DNA of 64,000 nucleotides from Caballeronia mineralivorans PML1(12) (GTDB taxonomy: Bacteria > Pseudomonadota > Gammaproteobacteria > Burkholderiales > Burkholderiaceae), in NCBI RefSeq assembly GCF_001028175.1, contig NZ_AEJF01000005.1, positions 23,867 to 87,866 on the forward strand, given 5' to 3'. Of this stretch, positions 20,369 to 28,607 are shown one piece after another. A model generated the notes under the pieces. That model saw nothing but the letters and a program-made list of their open reading frames with translations. It had not been told where the DNA came from and ran no database searches. Position numbers and translations under genes: made by a program. Numbering within the stretch: position 1 is the stretch's first letter; each line of letters opens with the position of its first letter.

Positions 20369-20605
20369 CTAGCGATGGGAAGGCCTGGTCTTCACCGGCA
20401 CTGCTTCGTAGCTGTCCTTGAAGTCATCTCGAAGCCTTTTGTTGTCCGCATTGAGCGCGAGACTCATGTTGCCCGAAATCTCCGTGTCCTCACTGGTGAA
20501 GCGATATCCGAAGTTGATGTGATAGAAAATCGCATGTGGTGTGGGGCGGAATCCCCAATTTTCGACACCGTCGTTGACACGAAACGTCTCGTGAAATACC
20601 CGCAC
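20369..20605 (-). pseudogene. Remnant of a DUF4432/aldose-epimerase-like gene
   Basis: The frame codes VENWGFRPTPHAIFYHINFGY, resembling the ENxGFxPxPhxxLYHxNxG stretch of DUF4432 proteins (galactose-mutarotase-like fold). Upstream the same frame is broken by a stop before GALxEV-like residues, and downstream it ends early. Only a middle segment remains. The flanking 20098-20368 and 20606-20885 hold no recognisable gene. Confidence 0.45.
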
Positions 20606-20885
20606 CTCCTACAGCGCTCCTTGCGGCTCGCCTTCCACTCGGGGTGTAGCAATTGGAGCGGGTCCTACAGAAGGCGTTTAGCTGGGCTCTCTGCCTTGAT
20701 CGATTGAAATGTCCCCGGGAACGTATAAGTTTTTAACCACTCGGCAAATGGGTAGCTAGGCTCGATTTTCCGACATGAAAGCCCTTGAATGCCTTATCTG
20801 CAAAGGATCAACCACCTCAGTCCGCGACAGTACGACATTGCGTCTGTCTTGCGCTATACTTGTGCCAGTCCTGCGCGAAGCGGAC

Positions 20886-20933
20886 CCTTCACACGGCAGG
20901 GGTCGCAGGTTCAATCCCTGTACCACCCACCAG
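20886..20933 (+). other. attR: duplicated 3' end of tRNA-Val, right edge of island
   Basis: 47 of 48 bases match 15425-15472 of tRNA-Val, running from the anticodon stem through CCA and one further base. The 5' half of the tRNA is not present, so it is not a working tRNA gene. Confidence 0.9.
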
Positions 20934-20962
20934 GATTTCGCGGTTGAGTTTGCATCGCGTTG

Positions 20963-21002
20963 AAAAAGGCTCTCAGGCAATTGCTTGAGGGCCTTTTTCT
21001 TT
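20963..21002 (+). terminator. Rho-independent terminator
   Basis: Hairpin of roughly AAAAAGGCTCTCA with TGAGGGCCTTTTT, loop in GGCAATTGCT, followed by more T. Its place just after attR suggests it was the original tRNA-Val terminator displaced by island insertion, or that of an earlier inserted element. Confidence 0.7.
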
Positions 21003-21105
21003 TCTGGCAGCAGAGCCTAACTCGCACAACGCCATTTGGCGTAACAGCGGCGCAGTCGAAAATAGCCCCAGACACAAAAGCAACCAATGTCGTCTGGAGC
21101 ATCGA

Positions 21106-21458
21106 ATGGCGGACATCTGGAAACGCGGCAACGACTGGCGCGCATACATCAGGCGGCAGGCTCACCCCCCAGCAGAATCGCAGTTTCGACACCCGAGCCG
21201 AAGCCGAGGCTTGGGGCTCGGGGCATTGAATGCGAGATGGATCGCGGCTTCTTCGTCGACCGAATCGAGGACGAGCTCAACACCTTCGGCGATCTCCTGA
21301 AGCGTTATGCCGAGGAAGTCTCGCCGCACAAAAAAGGCGGTGCCGGAGAAATCCTACGCATCCGCAAACTGCGCACGCAATCGCTGGCCGAGTACAAGGT
21401 TGCGGCGCTGACAAGCAAAGTCACGACGGCCACCTCACGTGAGAAGAAAGCGTTGTGA
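21106..21458 (+). pseudogene. N-terminal integrase remnant with two frameshifts
   Basis: Three frames together give a recognisable integrase N-terminus: MADIWKRGNDWRAYIRRQ (frame of 21106), QQNRSFDTRAEAEAW in the next frame, and IECEMDRGFFVDRIEDELN with LGDLLKRYAEEVSPHKKG in the third. The catalytic domain is missing, the frame ending at 21458. It is oriented away from attR exactly as the first integrase is from attL. This looks like a second, older element at the same tRNA-Val target. Confidence 0.7.
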
Positions 21459-21497
21459 CCAGGATGCGCCGGCAGCTCACATAAGGAGTCGCATCCG

Positions 21498-22460
21498 CTA
21501 CACACGGATGCGCTCGACCTCGTCGAGGCTGATGTCATCTCGGCGCCGATCATAAAGCTGCGTCGTGCGTGTCGACGCGTGGTTCGCCATTGCCGCGGCA
21601 TTCTCTAGCGTGCCGCCGTTTTTCAGATAGGCGGTGATACCGGTCGCGCGAAACGTATGGTTGCCGATCTTCGTGGCTATGCCAGCGGCGATCGCGCGAC
21701 GCCGCACCATCGCATAGGCGTTCGCCTGCGGCAGCGGCGTGTCACTCAACTGCCCGGTGCCACGCTGGATCGTGCGAAACAGTGGCCCTTTAGGATCGCC
21801 GCCAATCCCGGTGCCGTCGAGGTACGCGTGCAGATACGCATCAAGCGTGTGGTGACACGGCATTTCATGACGCTTGCGACCTCTTTCGTGCAGTCGTACC
21901 CATAGCCGCCGGTTTTGCACGTACACGTCTTCCACCCGCATCGTGACGGCCGCGCCGATTCGCGCGAACGAAAACACCATCAACCCGATCAACGCGCGGT
22001 CTCGCAACCCGATTGGCGTCGTGATGTCGATGCTGTCGAGCAGCTGCCGCGCTTCTACAGGGTCCAGCACCGGCGTCTTACCTTGGCGCGCGGTGTGACT
22101 CGGCCCCCGCACCGTGGCAGCCGGATTGTGCGGCACGACCTGGCCGGTCACCAGCCAGTCAAAGAGGTGCCGGATTGCGGCCAAGTGCTGCTTGACCGTC
22201 GGCGCCGACAACGTCTGCGTCTGCAACTCGATCCAGGCGGCCACATGCAGCGGTTGCACGGCCGTGATCGAGACCACGCCGGCCTGCGCGCACCAGGTCA
22301 GGAATTCGCCCACCGCGTGCGCATACGCTCGCCGCGTGTTCGGGTTGCGAATGGTCGATGCGAAAAACTCAAGAAAGCGGCCGCTCGCCCGCTCACCGGC
22401 ATCGATCACCAGCGCCGGCAGCGGAGGGGATGATCGAACCGCGAGCGCGGTCTCAGACAT
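21498..22460 (-). CDS. Site-specific tyrosine recombinase (XerC/D-like)
   Basis: 320 residues. The N-terminal SAM-like domain (about 28-115, RNPNTRRAYAHAVGEFLTWC) precedes the catalytic domain. The catalytic residues are R in FSFARIGAAV, a conserved K/R-rich turn LHERGRKRHEMP, HTFRATGITAYL (HxxR), ANHAS and LYDRR (Tyr nucleophile). It is intact, unlike the two integrases nearby. Its start overlaps the end of the upstream small gene by eight bases, so they form an operon. Architecture is that of stand-alone recombinases on plasmids and islands rather than of tRNA-targeting phage integrases. Confidence 0.9.
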   Translation of the reverse strand: MSETALAVRSSPPLPALVIDAGERASGRFLEFFASTIRNPNTRRAYAHAVGEFLTWCAQAGVVSITAVQPLHVAAWIELQTQTLSAPTVKQHLAAIRHLFDWLVTGQVVPHNPAATVRGPSHTARQGKTPVLDPVEARQLLDSIDITTPIGLRDRALIGLMVFSFARIGAAVTMRVEDVYVQNRRLWVRLHERGRKRHEMPCHHTLDAYLHAYLDGTGIGGDPKGPLFRTIQRGTGQLSDTPLPQANAYAMVRRRAIAAGIATKIGNHTFRATGITAYLKNGGTLENAAAMANHASTRTTQLYDRRRDDISLDEVERIRV

Positions 22461-22845
22461 GGTCGGTCGCGGGCTTTTCGTGCCGTTCCGTGACCGCCAC
22501 CGTCAGATTTAAAAGCCCGTACAGTTCACCCGCACTGCTCGCCTCAACTTCAACGTCGCCCATTGTCAGGCGCAACGTGCGCCCGGCTCGACCTTGCAGC
22601 CAGGCGCCGGTCGCCGCGGTGAGCGTGGACCCGGCGACGGGCGTGCACGGGACCATGAATTCGCCAACGAAGCCGTCACCCCCGTCCGCGTGGGCCGCCG
22701 TGAAAGTGACCGCGTCAATCTTGCCACCCTCGGCACGGGCGAGGCTATAGAACTGCCGCAGCTCGCGCTGGTATCCGGGACTGAAGGACGCCTCATCGTC
22801 GGGTGCGCGCACCAGAGTCAAACGCAGGGTGTCCGGGGTCGGCAT
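22453..22845 (-). CDS. Hypothetical protein preceding a tyrosine recombinase
   Basis: 130 residues, acidic, soluble, no membrane segments. The sequence looks beta-rich (TLRLTLVRAP, IDAVTFTAAH, RTLRLTMGDVEVEASS). The eight-base overlap with the recombinase implies joint expression and perhaps a partner role, for example directionality or repression, which is only a guess. An AT-rich inverted repeat precedes the gene. Confidence 0.6.
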   Translation of the reverse strand: MPTPDTLRLTLVRAPDDEASFSPGYQRELRQFYSLARAEGGKIDAVTFTAAHADGGDGFVGEFMVPCTPVAGSTLTAATGAWLQGRAGRTLRLTMGDVEVEASSAGELYGLLNLTVAVTERHEKPATDHV

Positions 22846-22856
22846 GGCGGCTCCTG

Positions 22857-22889
22857 ATATATGTGATAAAGGACATTATCATATATATA
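22857..22889 (-). promoter_or_regulatory. AT-rich inverted repeat, candidate operator
   Basis: TGATAA (22864-22869) and TTATCA (22876-22881) form an inverted repeat extended on both sides by ATATAT-type bases. It lies just before the small gene/recombinase operon and could act as promoter and operator. Confidence 0.5.
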
Positions 22890-22944
22890 AACTTTGGGTT
22901 TGGCCGTGCTAGCCGGCTTGTGGGTAAAGATGAGAGCGGGAGTG

Positions 22945-23003
22945 TTGACGCAATAAAATCTTATTGCTAAGAATTTATTGCACTAAGTTTTTATTGTGCT
23001 AAG
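22945..23003 (+). promoter_or_regulatory. Promoter with three direct repeats before the ATPase operon
   Basis: A TTGACG box (22945-22950) is followed by three copies of TTATTG(CA/TG)CTAAG at 22961, 22975 and 22991 (spacings 14 and 16), the first lacking two inner bases. The first copy also completes a palindrome CAATAA/TTATTG (22951-22966). A weak -10 (TAAGAA, 22968-22973) would lie inside the repeats. Likely a repressor or activator array controlling the two ATPase genes. Confidence 0.55.
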
Positions 23004-23038
23004 ATTTCTTTGTGACAATAGCTACCAAGGGCTTTACC

Positions 23039-24271
23039 ATGGACAACATTGCCGGCTCACCCGTGGAAGGTGAGAACTTCTTTGGTCGCGACGCGGATGT
23101 GGCGCACCTACGGGAAATCCTCCGCAACGACGATGTCCTACTGCTAGGCCCCCGTCGCATCGGAAAAACTTCCATTGCTCGAGCGGTTATGGCCAAGGTC
23201 CGTGAGGAAGGGTGGCGCGCAGTCGAAATCAACGTTGCTTCGTGCCTCGATGAGCGGGGATTTCTCGACAAGCTGGATACGGCGCTCAGGCCGCACCTAG
23301 CATCATTCCCGGCAAAGACCAAGGCGGCTATCGCAGGCGCGATTGCGGCAATCAGTGGACGCATCAAGTCAGTCAAGATCCCGGTACCTGGCGCCGGGTC
23401 GCTTGGCGTGGAACTGGGTAGCGGCACGGCTGAAGAGTGGACGGCTGTCGCATGTGAAGTGCTGAGCCTGCTCGCAAAGGCGGAAGAGCCTTGGCTCATA
23501 TATGTTGACGAGCTGCCAATATTCCTATTCCACATCATTAACAGCGACCCCATAACCGGTGTGGACCGCGTACGCCACTTCCTCAACTGGTTTCGTAACG
23601 ACGTACGCGCCCTGCCCGATTCAAAACAATTCCGCTGGCTGGTATCGGGATCCGTAGGTCTCGACACGCTGGTTCAGCAGCACAAGATGGCTGACACCAT
23701 CAACAGCTTGAGCCATCAAACTCTGGAAGCATTTGAGGATGATGTGGCCGTCGCCCTGCTTTCTAGTCTGTCCAGCAGCTACCAGATCAAGCTTGCCGAG
23801 AAGGACGTCAAAGAAATTGTCGCAGCGGTGCAATGGCCGCAGCCCTACTATTTGCAAACTGTGTTTTCCCATTTGCGCGGTCTCATTTCAGCACATCCCG
23901 AGGCAAGCCATGCCAGCTTAGTAGTGCAGGCCATAGATAAACTGATGCGACCTGGCATGGATAATGAATTTCACCACTGGGAGACGCGCCTCTACCAACA
24001 GTTGCCCAAAGATGACGCCAACCATGCGCGAGCCTTGCTAGCCATGGCTTGCCGAGATCCTGCTGGGGCGCGACCGGAAGCCCTTTTGGCGCACTTGACC
24101 GAGCGGATGCCTAACGCCTCGCTAGATGACGTACGGAACACTTTCGTTTCTCTACGCGACATCCTGCAGAGGGACGCCTACTGGAGGTCGGATGAAACCA
24201 CCGGCATCAAGCGTTATCGTTTTCAACTTGAACCCCTGAGACGGTGGTGGGCGCGGAGGAATGAGCCGTGA
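23039..24271 (+). CDS. P-loop ATPase (AAA/STAND-like), first gene of two-ATPase operon
   Basis: 410 residues from an ATG preceded by AAGGG; a GTG nine codons earlier lacks a ribosome site. Walker A is GPRRIGKTS (about 37-45), Walker B LIYVDELP (about 153-160), and LVSGSVGLDTL follows where a sensor strand is expected. The N-terminus FFGRDADVAHLREIL is the usual lead-in of archaeal-type ATPases and STAND NTPases. The C-terminal third is helical and ends in RYRFQLEPLRRWW, compatible with a winged helix. No nuclease, protease or membrane domain is seen. The stop overlaps the next start by four bases, so the products are probably made in fixed ratio and may form a complex. Confidence 0.8.
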   Translation: MDNIAGSPVEGENFFGRDADVAHLREILRNDDVLLLGPRRIGKTSIARAVMAKVREEGWRAVEINVASCLDERGFLDKLDTALRPHLASFPAKTKAAIAGAIAAISGRIKSVKIPVPGAGSLGVELGSGTAEEWTAVACEVLSLLAKAEEPWLIYVDELPIFLFHIINSDPITGVDRVRHFLNWFRNDVRALPDSKQFRWLVSGSVGLDTLVQQHKMADTINSLSHQTLEAFEDDVAVALLSSLSSSYQIKLAEKDVKEIVAAVQWPQPYYLQTVFSHLRGLISAHPEASHASLVVQAIDKLMRPGMDNEFHHWETRLYQQLPKDDANHARALLAMACRDPAGARPEALLAHLTERMPNASLDDVRNTFVSLRDILQRDAYWRSDETTGIKRYRFQLEPLRRWWARRNEP

Positions 24272-27200
24272 AGCCTTTATTTGCCCATCACCACTACAAC
24301 CCGGACTGGCTGAGCGACGACGACCTTCTTGCGAATTTCGTCGCACGTCAGAGTGACTTTTCTTTTCTGCGGGATGAGCTGGCCCGCATGCCGCTAATTG
24401 GCAGCGTTCAGCACTATCTTTTGGTTGGCGTGCGTGGCTCTGGCAAGACCACGTTGCTCAAGCGCCTAGCTGTCGCTATTCGTCGTGATACGGATCTTCA
24501 GGACCACCTAATCGCTCTGTCTTTCCCAGAAGAGTTATACCAAGTCAAAAGCCTCGCCGATTTCTGGTGGGCTGCATGTGAATCATTGTCTGATGAACTC
24601 GATCAACTGGAGCTGGTCGACGAGTCAGATCGCCTGATTACCGCGATCGATAAGACCAAAAATGCCAGGATTGATACGGACTCTCAGTCCGACGCAGGTC
24701 TGAAGCTGCTGCTCGATACTTGCGAGTATTTAAAGCGGCGCCCAGTCCTTCTAGTGGACAACCTGGACATGGTTTTTCAGCGTATCGACAAGACTGGTCG
24801 CAAGCTGAAGAACCCGCACTCACCAGCCTACTGGGCAATGCGCGAAGCTCTGTCTACCACCGTTTCGCCTATTGTCATAGGCGGTTCAGTGAGGCTTTCT
24901 GAGCCGTTTACAGACTACGACAAAGCATTCTACGACTTCTTTTTACCTAAGCGTCTAGGCAAGATCGATCTCGACCAAGTGCGTCGAGTGCTGGAACGCT
25001 TGGCAGACGTCCACGGCGTCCCCAATGTAAAGCAACGGCTGCAGGCTCGTCCCAGCCGCATTGAAGCGCTGTTTGAATTAACCGGTGGCAATCTACGGGC
25101 GCTTGGCCTCATTTTTGAACTGCTGCGACAAGGTCCCAATGGTCGCGCCATCGAGGATTTCGAGCGTTTGATGGACATCACCACGCCCTACTATAAGGCT
25201 CGTTTCGAGGATCTGTCAGAACAGGCCCAAGTGGTGATGCACGCATTGGCTGTGCGTCGCCCAGGAGAAGGCGGCTTGCGATTCGGTCATACCGCCGCTG
25301 AAATTGGCGCTCACGCGGGGCTACCCACTGGCACTATATCTGCACAACTGGACATTCTTGAGCGTGAAGGTCTGGTGGAGAAATCTGCGGCCCATGGCCG
25401 AACTCAATACCGTATCGCCGAACAGCTGTTCCGTCTCTGGCTGCAATTGCGCGGTACCCGCCGCATCCGCCAAAATGTAATCGGCCTCGCCGAGTTCCTC
25501 GAAGCCATGTTTGATCTCGATGAGCTACAGGCCACCCTGCAAGACAACAGCGACACGAGTGCCTTGGCCGACGCGCAATTTGCCTTTGCCGTCGCCGACA
25601 CACAATATGCAGCTCCGTTGCGGCAAGAGCTTGAGGCTCACGGCACGGACCTCCTGTTTCAACACGTCGAGGCTCAGGATGGGAACGTCGACGACTACCT
25701 CTCGTCCGGCGACATACCCGAAGATCTGGAAGCAGTTGTACACATGCGTGATCAACTGCGGCGGTGCGATGGAGCTGGTCTAACCAACGAGTATCAGGAG
25801 GCCATACTCGGCTCCATAGAACTGCACCTCAATCAAAAACAGGCCAGTGTGAAAGCGCTTTGCGCATCGGACACGGCGCCGGAAGAAGCCGCCCGCCTCT
25901 GCTTGCTTCTCGATGGGGAGCGTCGGCGTTTGCAACGCTATGGACTGCACGAGGCTGATATGGCTCTGTTGTTCAGACAACGGGCACGAGGCAAGCTGTC
26001 ACTGCCGAGCCTAACTCCGCGTGAAGCCGAGGCTACGTGCGTCACAGTAAAAGATAAAGCTGCTTTCCGTGCGATGGTATGGCGTTTGGTCGGTGCGTGG
26101 TCTTTGGTCAAATTTTCCAGCGATGACGCTGCCAAAGATTGGCTGAACTGGGGACTGAAGTATGCGGGGAACGCAAATTCCACCGAATGGGCCAATGTGG
26201 CAGGGGCCATGCGCCGCTCCAATCGGTGGTCCCGAGCAAAGCAAGTTCTGGATCATGCCATTTCCATCGGTACGTCCTCGCGAACATGGTATGAACAGGG
26301 TGCTTTTGAAAGATTTAATGGAAATCTGAAAGAGGCCGAGGCATCCTTGCGAAAAGCTATCGAGCTTGATCCGACGGATGGTTGCCCTTGGAACGGTCTG
26401 GGCATCCTGCTGGCCAGCACGCTGAAGCGCTTCGAGGAAGCCGAGGCAGCTTACCGCAAGGCAATTGAACTCGATCCGACCTACGCGTGGCCCTGGGCCA
26501 ATCTGGGCAACCTGCTGGCCGACGAGCTGAAGCGCTTCGAGGAAGCCGAAGCGGCCTACCGCAAGGCAATTGAACTCGATCCGGCCAATGCCCGGCCCTG
26601 GCTCAATCTAGGCAGGTTGCTGGCCAATAAGGTGAAGCGCTTCGGGGAAGCCGAAGCGGCCTACCGCAAGGCGATTGAACTCGATCCGGCCTACGCGTGG
26701 ACCTGGAACAACCTGGGCGCCCTGCTGGCCAGTAAGCTGAAGCGCTTCGAGGAAGCCGAGGCAGCTTACCGCAAGGCAATTGAACTCGATCCGACCTACG
26801 GGTTGCCCTGGGCCAATCTGGGCAGCCTGCTGGCCGACGAGCTGAAGCGCTTCGAGGAAGCCGAAGCGGCCTACCGCAAGGCGATTGAACTCGATCCGGC
26901 CAATGCCCGGCCCTGGGCCAACCTAGGCAGGTTGCTGGCCAATAAGGTGAAGCGCTTCGAGGAAGCCGAGGCAGCTTACCGCAAGGCAATTGAACTCGAT
27001 CCGACCTACGCGTGGCCCTGGAACAACCTGGGCAACCTGCTGGCCAACAGGCTGAAGCGCTTCGAGGAAGCCGAGGCAGCTTACCGCAAGGCGATTGAAC
27101 TCGATCCGGCCTACGCGTGGTCCTGGAACAACCTGGGCGCCCTGCTGGCCAGTAAGCTGAAGCGCTTCGAGGAAGCCGAGGCAGCTTACCGCAAGGCAAT

Positions 27201-28146
27201 TGAACTCGATCCGACCTACGGGTTGCCCTGGGCCAATCTGGGCAACCTGCTGGCCAACGAGCTGAAGCGCTTCGAGGAAGCCGAAGCGGCCTACCGCAAG
27301 GCGATTGAACTCGATCCGGCCTACGCCCGGCCCTGGGCCAACCTGGGCAGGTTGCTGGCCAATAAGGTGAAGCGCTTCGAGGAAGCCGAAGCAGCTTACC
27401 GCAAGGCAATTGAACTCGATCCGACCTACGCGTGGCCCTGGGCCAATCTGGGCAACCTGCTGGCCGACGAGCTGAAGCGCTTCGAGGAAGCCGAAGCGGC
27501 CTACCGCAAGGCAATTGAACTCGATCCGGCCAATGCCCGGCCTTGGCTCAATCTAGGCAGGTTGCTGGCCAACAAGGTGAAGCGCCTCGAGGAAGCCGAG
27601 GCAGCTTACCGCAAGGCAATTGAACTCGATCCCGAAAATGCGGTGCCATGGGTCAATTTGGGCGGGCTCATGGAAAAGCAGAATCGTGAGGACGAAGCGT
27701 CAATCGCGTATGCGCGAGGAGCGGAGCTTGATGTGGAATTTTCCTCGTATTTTCGAGGGTTTCGCGTGAACCTTCAAACACGACGTTGCGTCAACGAGAT
27801 CAAGAATTTGCTTAAGTCCGGCGATATGGGCACCGTTCGTGGCGCCCATGTCCGCTTGCCTGTTGATTCAATTGACATCGCTGCCGCTCTGGTTAGCAAG
27901 CAATTCATTGAAGACTTTTTAGTCCTAATGCTTGCTGATAGCCGACAAGCCACAGAAGTGTTGAACGCGATGCGCGATCTAGGCTATGACAAGCATGCCC
28001 GTCCACTGTTGCTGGCCTTTGAGGCGGCAAAGGATGATCGCCCAGAGATGCTGGATGAGCTTGAGCCTGAAATCCAAGGTGCTGCAAAACGCATGTTCGA
28101 GAGGTTAAAGTGTCCAAACGGGTTTAAAAACAAAAAACAAGGCTAG
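24268..28146 (+). CDS. Large ATPase with C-terminal TPR array, second gene of two-ATPase operon
   Basis: 1292 residues starting at a GTG with GGAGGA seven bases upstream, overlapping the previous stop (GTGA). Domains: Orc/STAND-like P-loop ATPase with Walker A GVRGSGKTT (54-62), Walker B LLVDNLD (161-167), and a probable sensor in VIGGSVRLSEPF. A winged-helix region follows at about 340-400 (GLPTGTISAQLDILEREGLVEK). A helical linker leads to about 13 TPR units of 35 residues (about 690-1140), then a 150-residue C-terminal domain I do not recognise. The plan ATPase-wHTH-TPR resembles STAND sensors such as Avs or MalT, but with no fused effector. The neighbouring ATPase may supply or load the effector function. 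A terminator follows. Confidence 0.82.
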   Translation: MKPLFAHHHYNPDWLSDDDLLANFVARQSDFSFLRDELARMPLIGSVQHYLLVGVRGSGKTTLLKRLAVAIRRDTDLQDHLIALSFPEELYQVKSLADFWWAACESLSDELDQLELVDESDRLITAIDKTKNARIDTDSQSDAGLKLLLDTCEYLKRRPVLLVDNLDMVFQRIDKTGRKLKNPHSPAYWAMREALSTTVSPIVIGGSVRLSEPFTDYDKAFYDFFLPKRLGKIDLDQVRRVLERLADVHGVPNVKQRLQARPSRIEALFELTGGNLRALGLIFELLRQGPNGRAIEDFERLMDITTPYYKARFEDLSEQAQVVMHALAVRRPGEGGLRFGHTAAEIGAHAGLPTGTISAQLDILEREGLVEKSAAHGRTQYRIAEQLFRLWLQLRGTRRIRQNVIGLAEFLEAMFDLDELQATLQDNSDTSALADAQFAFAVADTQYAAPLRQELEAHGTDLLFQHVEAQDGNVDDYLSSGDIPEDLEAVVHMRDQLRRCDGAGLTNEYQEAILGSIELHLNQKQASVKALCASDTAPEEAARLCLLLDGERRRLQRYGLHEADMALLFRQRARGKLSLPSLTPREAEATCVTVKDKAAFRAMVWRLVGAWSLVKFSSDDAAKDWLNWGLKYAGNANSTEWANVAGAMRRSNRWSRAKQVLDHAISIGTSSRTWYEQGAFERFNGNLKEAEASLRKAIELDPTDGCPWNGLGILLASTLKRFEEAEAAYRKAIELDPTYAWPWANLGNLLADELKRFEEAEAAYRKAIELDPANARPWLNLGRLLANKVKRFGEAEAAYRKAIELDPAYAWTWNNLGALLASKLKRFEEAEAAYRKAIELDPTYGLPWANLGSLLADELKRFEEAEAAYRKAIELDPANARPWANLGRLLANKVKRFEEAEAAYRKAIELDPTYAWPWNNLGNLLANRLKRFEEAEAAYRKAIELDPAYAWSWNNLGALLASKLKRFEEAEAAYRKAIELDPTYGLPWANLGNLLANELKRFEEAEAAYRKAIELDPAYARPWANLGRLLANKVKRFEEAEAAYRKAIELDPTYAWPWANLGNLLADELKRFEEAEAAYRKAIELDPANARPWLNLGRLLANKVKRLEEAEAAYRKAIELDPENAVPWVNLGGLMEKQNREDEASIAYARGAELDVEFSSYFRGFRVNLQTRRCVNEIKNLLKSGDMGTVRGAHVRLPVDSIDIAAALVSKQFIEDFLVLMLADSRQATEVLNAMRDLGYDKHARPLLLAFEAAKDDRPEMLDELEPEIQGAAKRMFERLKCPNGFKNKKQG
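26341..27640 (+). repeat. 105-bp coding tandem repeats (TPR array)
   Basis: Period 105 bp (35 residues: A-x-x-Y-R-K-A-I-E-L-D-P core plus PW-x-NLG-x-LLA). I count 13 units, the first and last divergent. Variable positions show higher-order copying: units 4-5-6-7 recur as 8-9-10-11, a 420-bp step, and units 2-3 recur as 11-12 with identical residues. The array therefore grew by multi-unit duplication. Confidence 0.92.
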
Positions 28147-28176
28147 TGCTAGTTATAGTTAGGTCAACCCGACAAG

Positions 28177-28206
28177 AAGCGGAAGTTCGAACATTCCGCT
28201 TTTTTT
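28177..28206 (+). terminator. Terminator of the two-ATPase operon
   Basis: AGCGGAA (28178-28184) pairs with TTCCGCT (28194-28200), loop of nine bases, then seven T. Placed 30 bp after the stop codon. Confidence 0.85.
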
Positions 28207-28607
28207 GCAACGTCTTGGCACGGACGGAGTTGACATAAAAGGTGCTTCTCGCACTGCCCTTCTGACGCACGTTGCCTGCCTCTTCCGGATACGGCGCGCC
28301 TCACGTGGGCCGCGCTGAAAAAACTGATTCTGATGGAGCTATTTCCGCCAATGTCCCGGTTTGTGGCTCCGGGCTGCGTACGCCGAGCAGATCCTGCTGC
28401 CCGGGCTGGCCGTGGCGGGTGATTGCAACCTTTTGAAAAAAAGTCCTTGTTTCAGCAAAGGCCGACTTCAATCATGCACGCAGCAAGCCAATGCTGGCCG
28501 CCAGCGATTAGGCGTCGTGATGCAGGGCCGTCTTTGAAAACGCGAGCGCCGCCTTCCGCGCGGCGAATGCCTCAAGACTGATCACGTGGGAGGCGGAACT
28601 TGGGCGG
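28207..28607. other. Non-coding junction with gene debris
   Basis: 401 bases without an intact gene, between the island-like ATPase block and pepE. Short coding-like stretches occur (for example a minus-strand frame near 28515-28580 rich in Ala, Lys and Phe ending in a stop) but are too short to name. I find no third copy of the tRNA-Val end here. Confidence 0.35.

Noticed and set aside
20285..20707. Open frame of 140 codons on the + strand
   Set aside because: Lies over a minus-strand gene fragment; no motif and mixed composition.
20886..20933. A second tRNA-Val gene
   Set aside because: Only the 3' part is present; no 5' acceptor strand or D-arm.
26603..27514. Repetitive minus-strand frame (Arg, Pro and Ser rich) opposite the TPR array
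   Set aside because: It is the complement of the 105-bp repeats and only reflects their periodicity.
26341..27640. CRISPR-like periodic repeats
   Set aside because: Period of 105 bp with no unique spacers, in frame with a coding gene; these are TPR codons.
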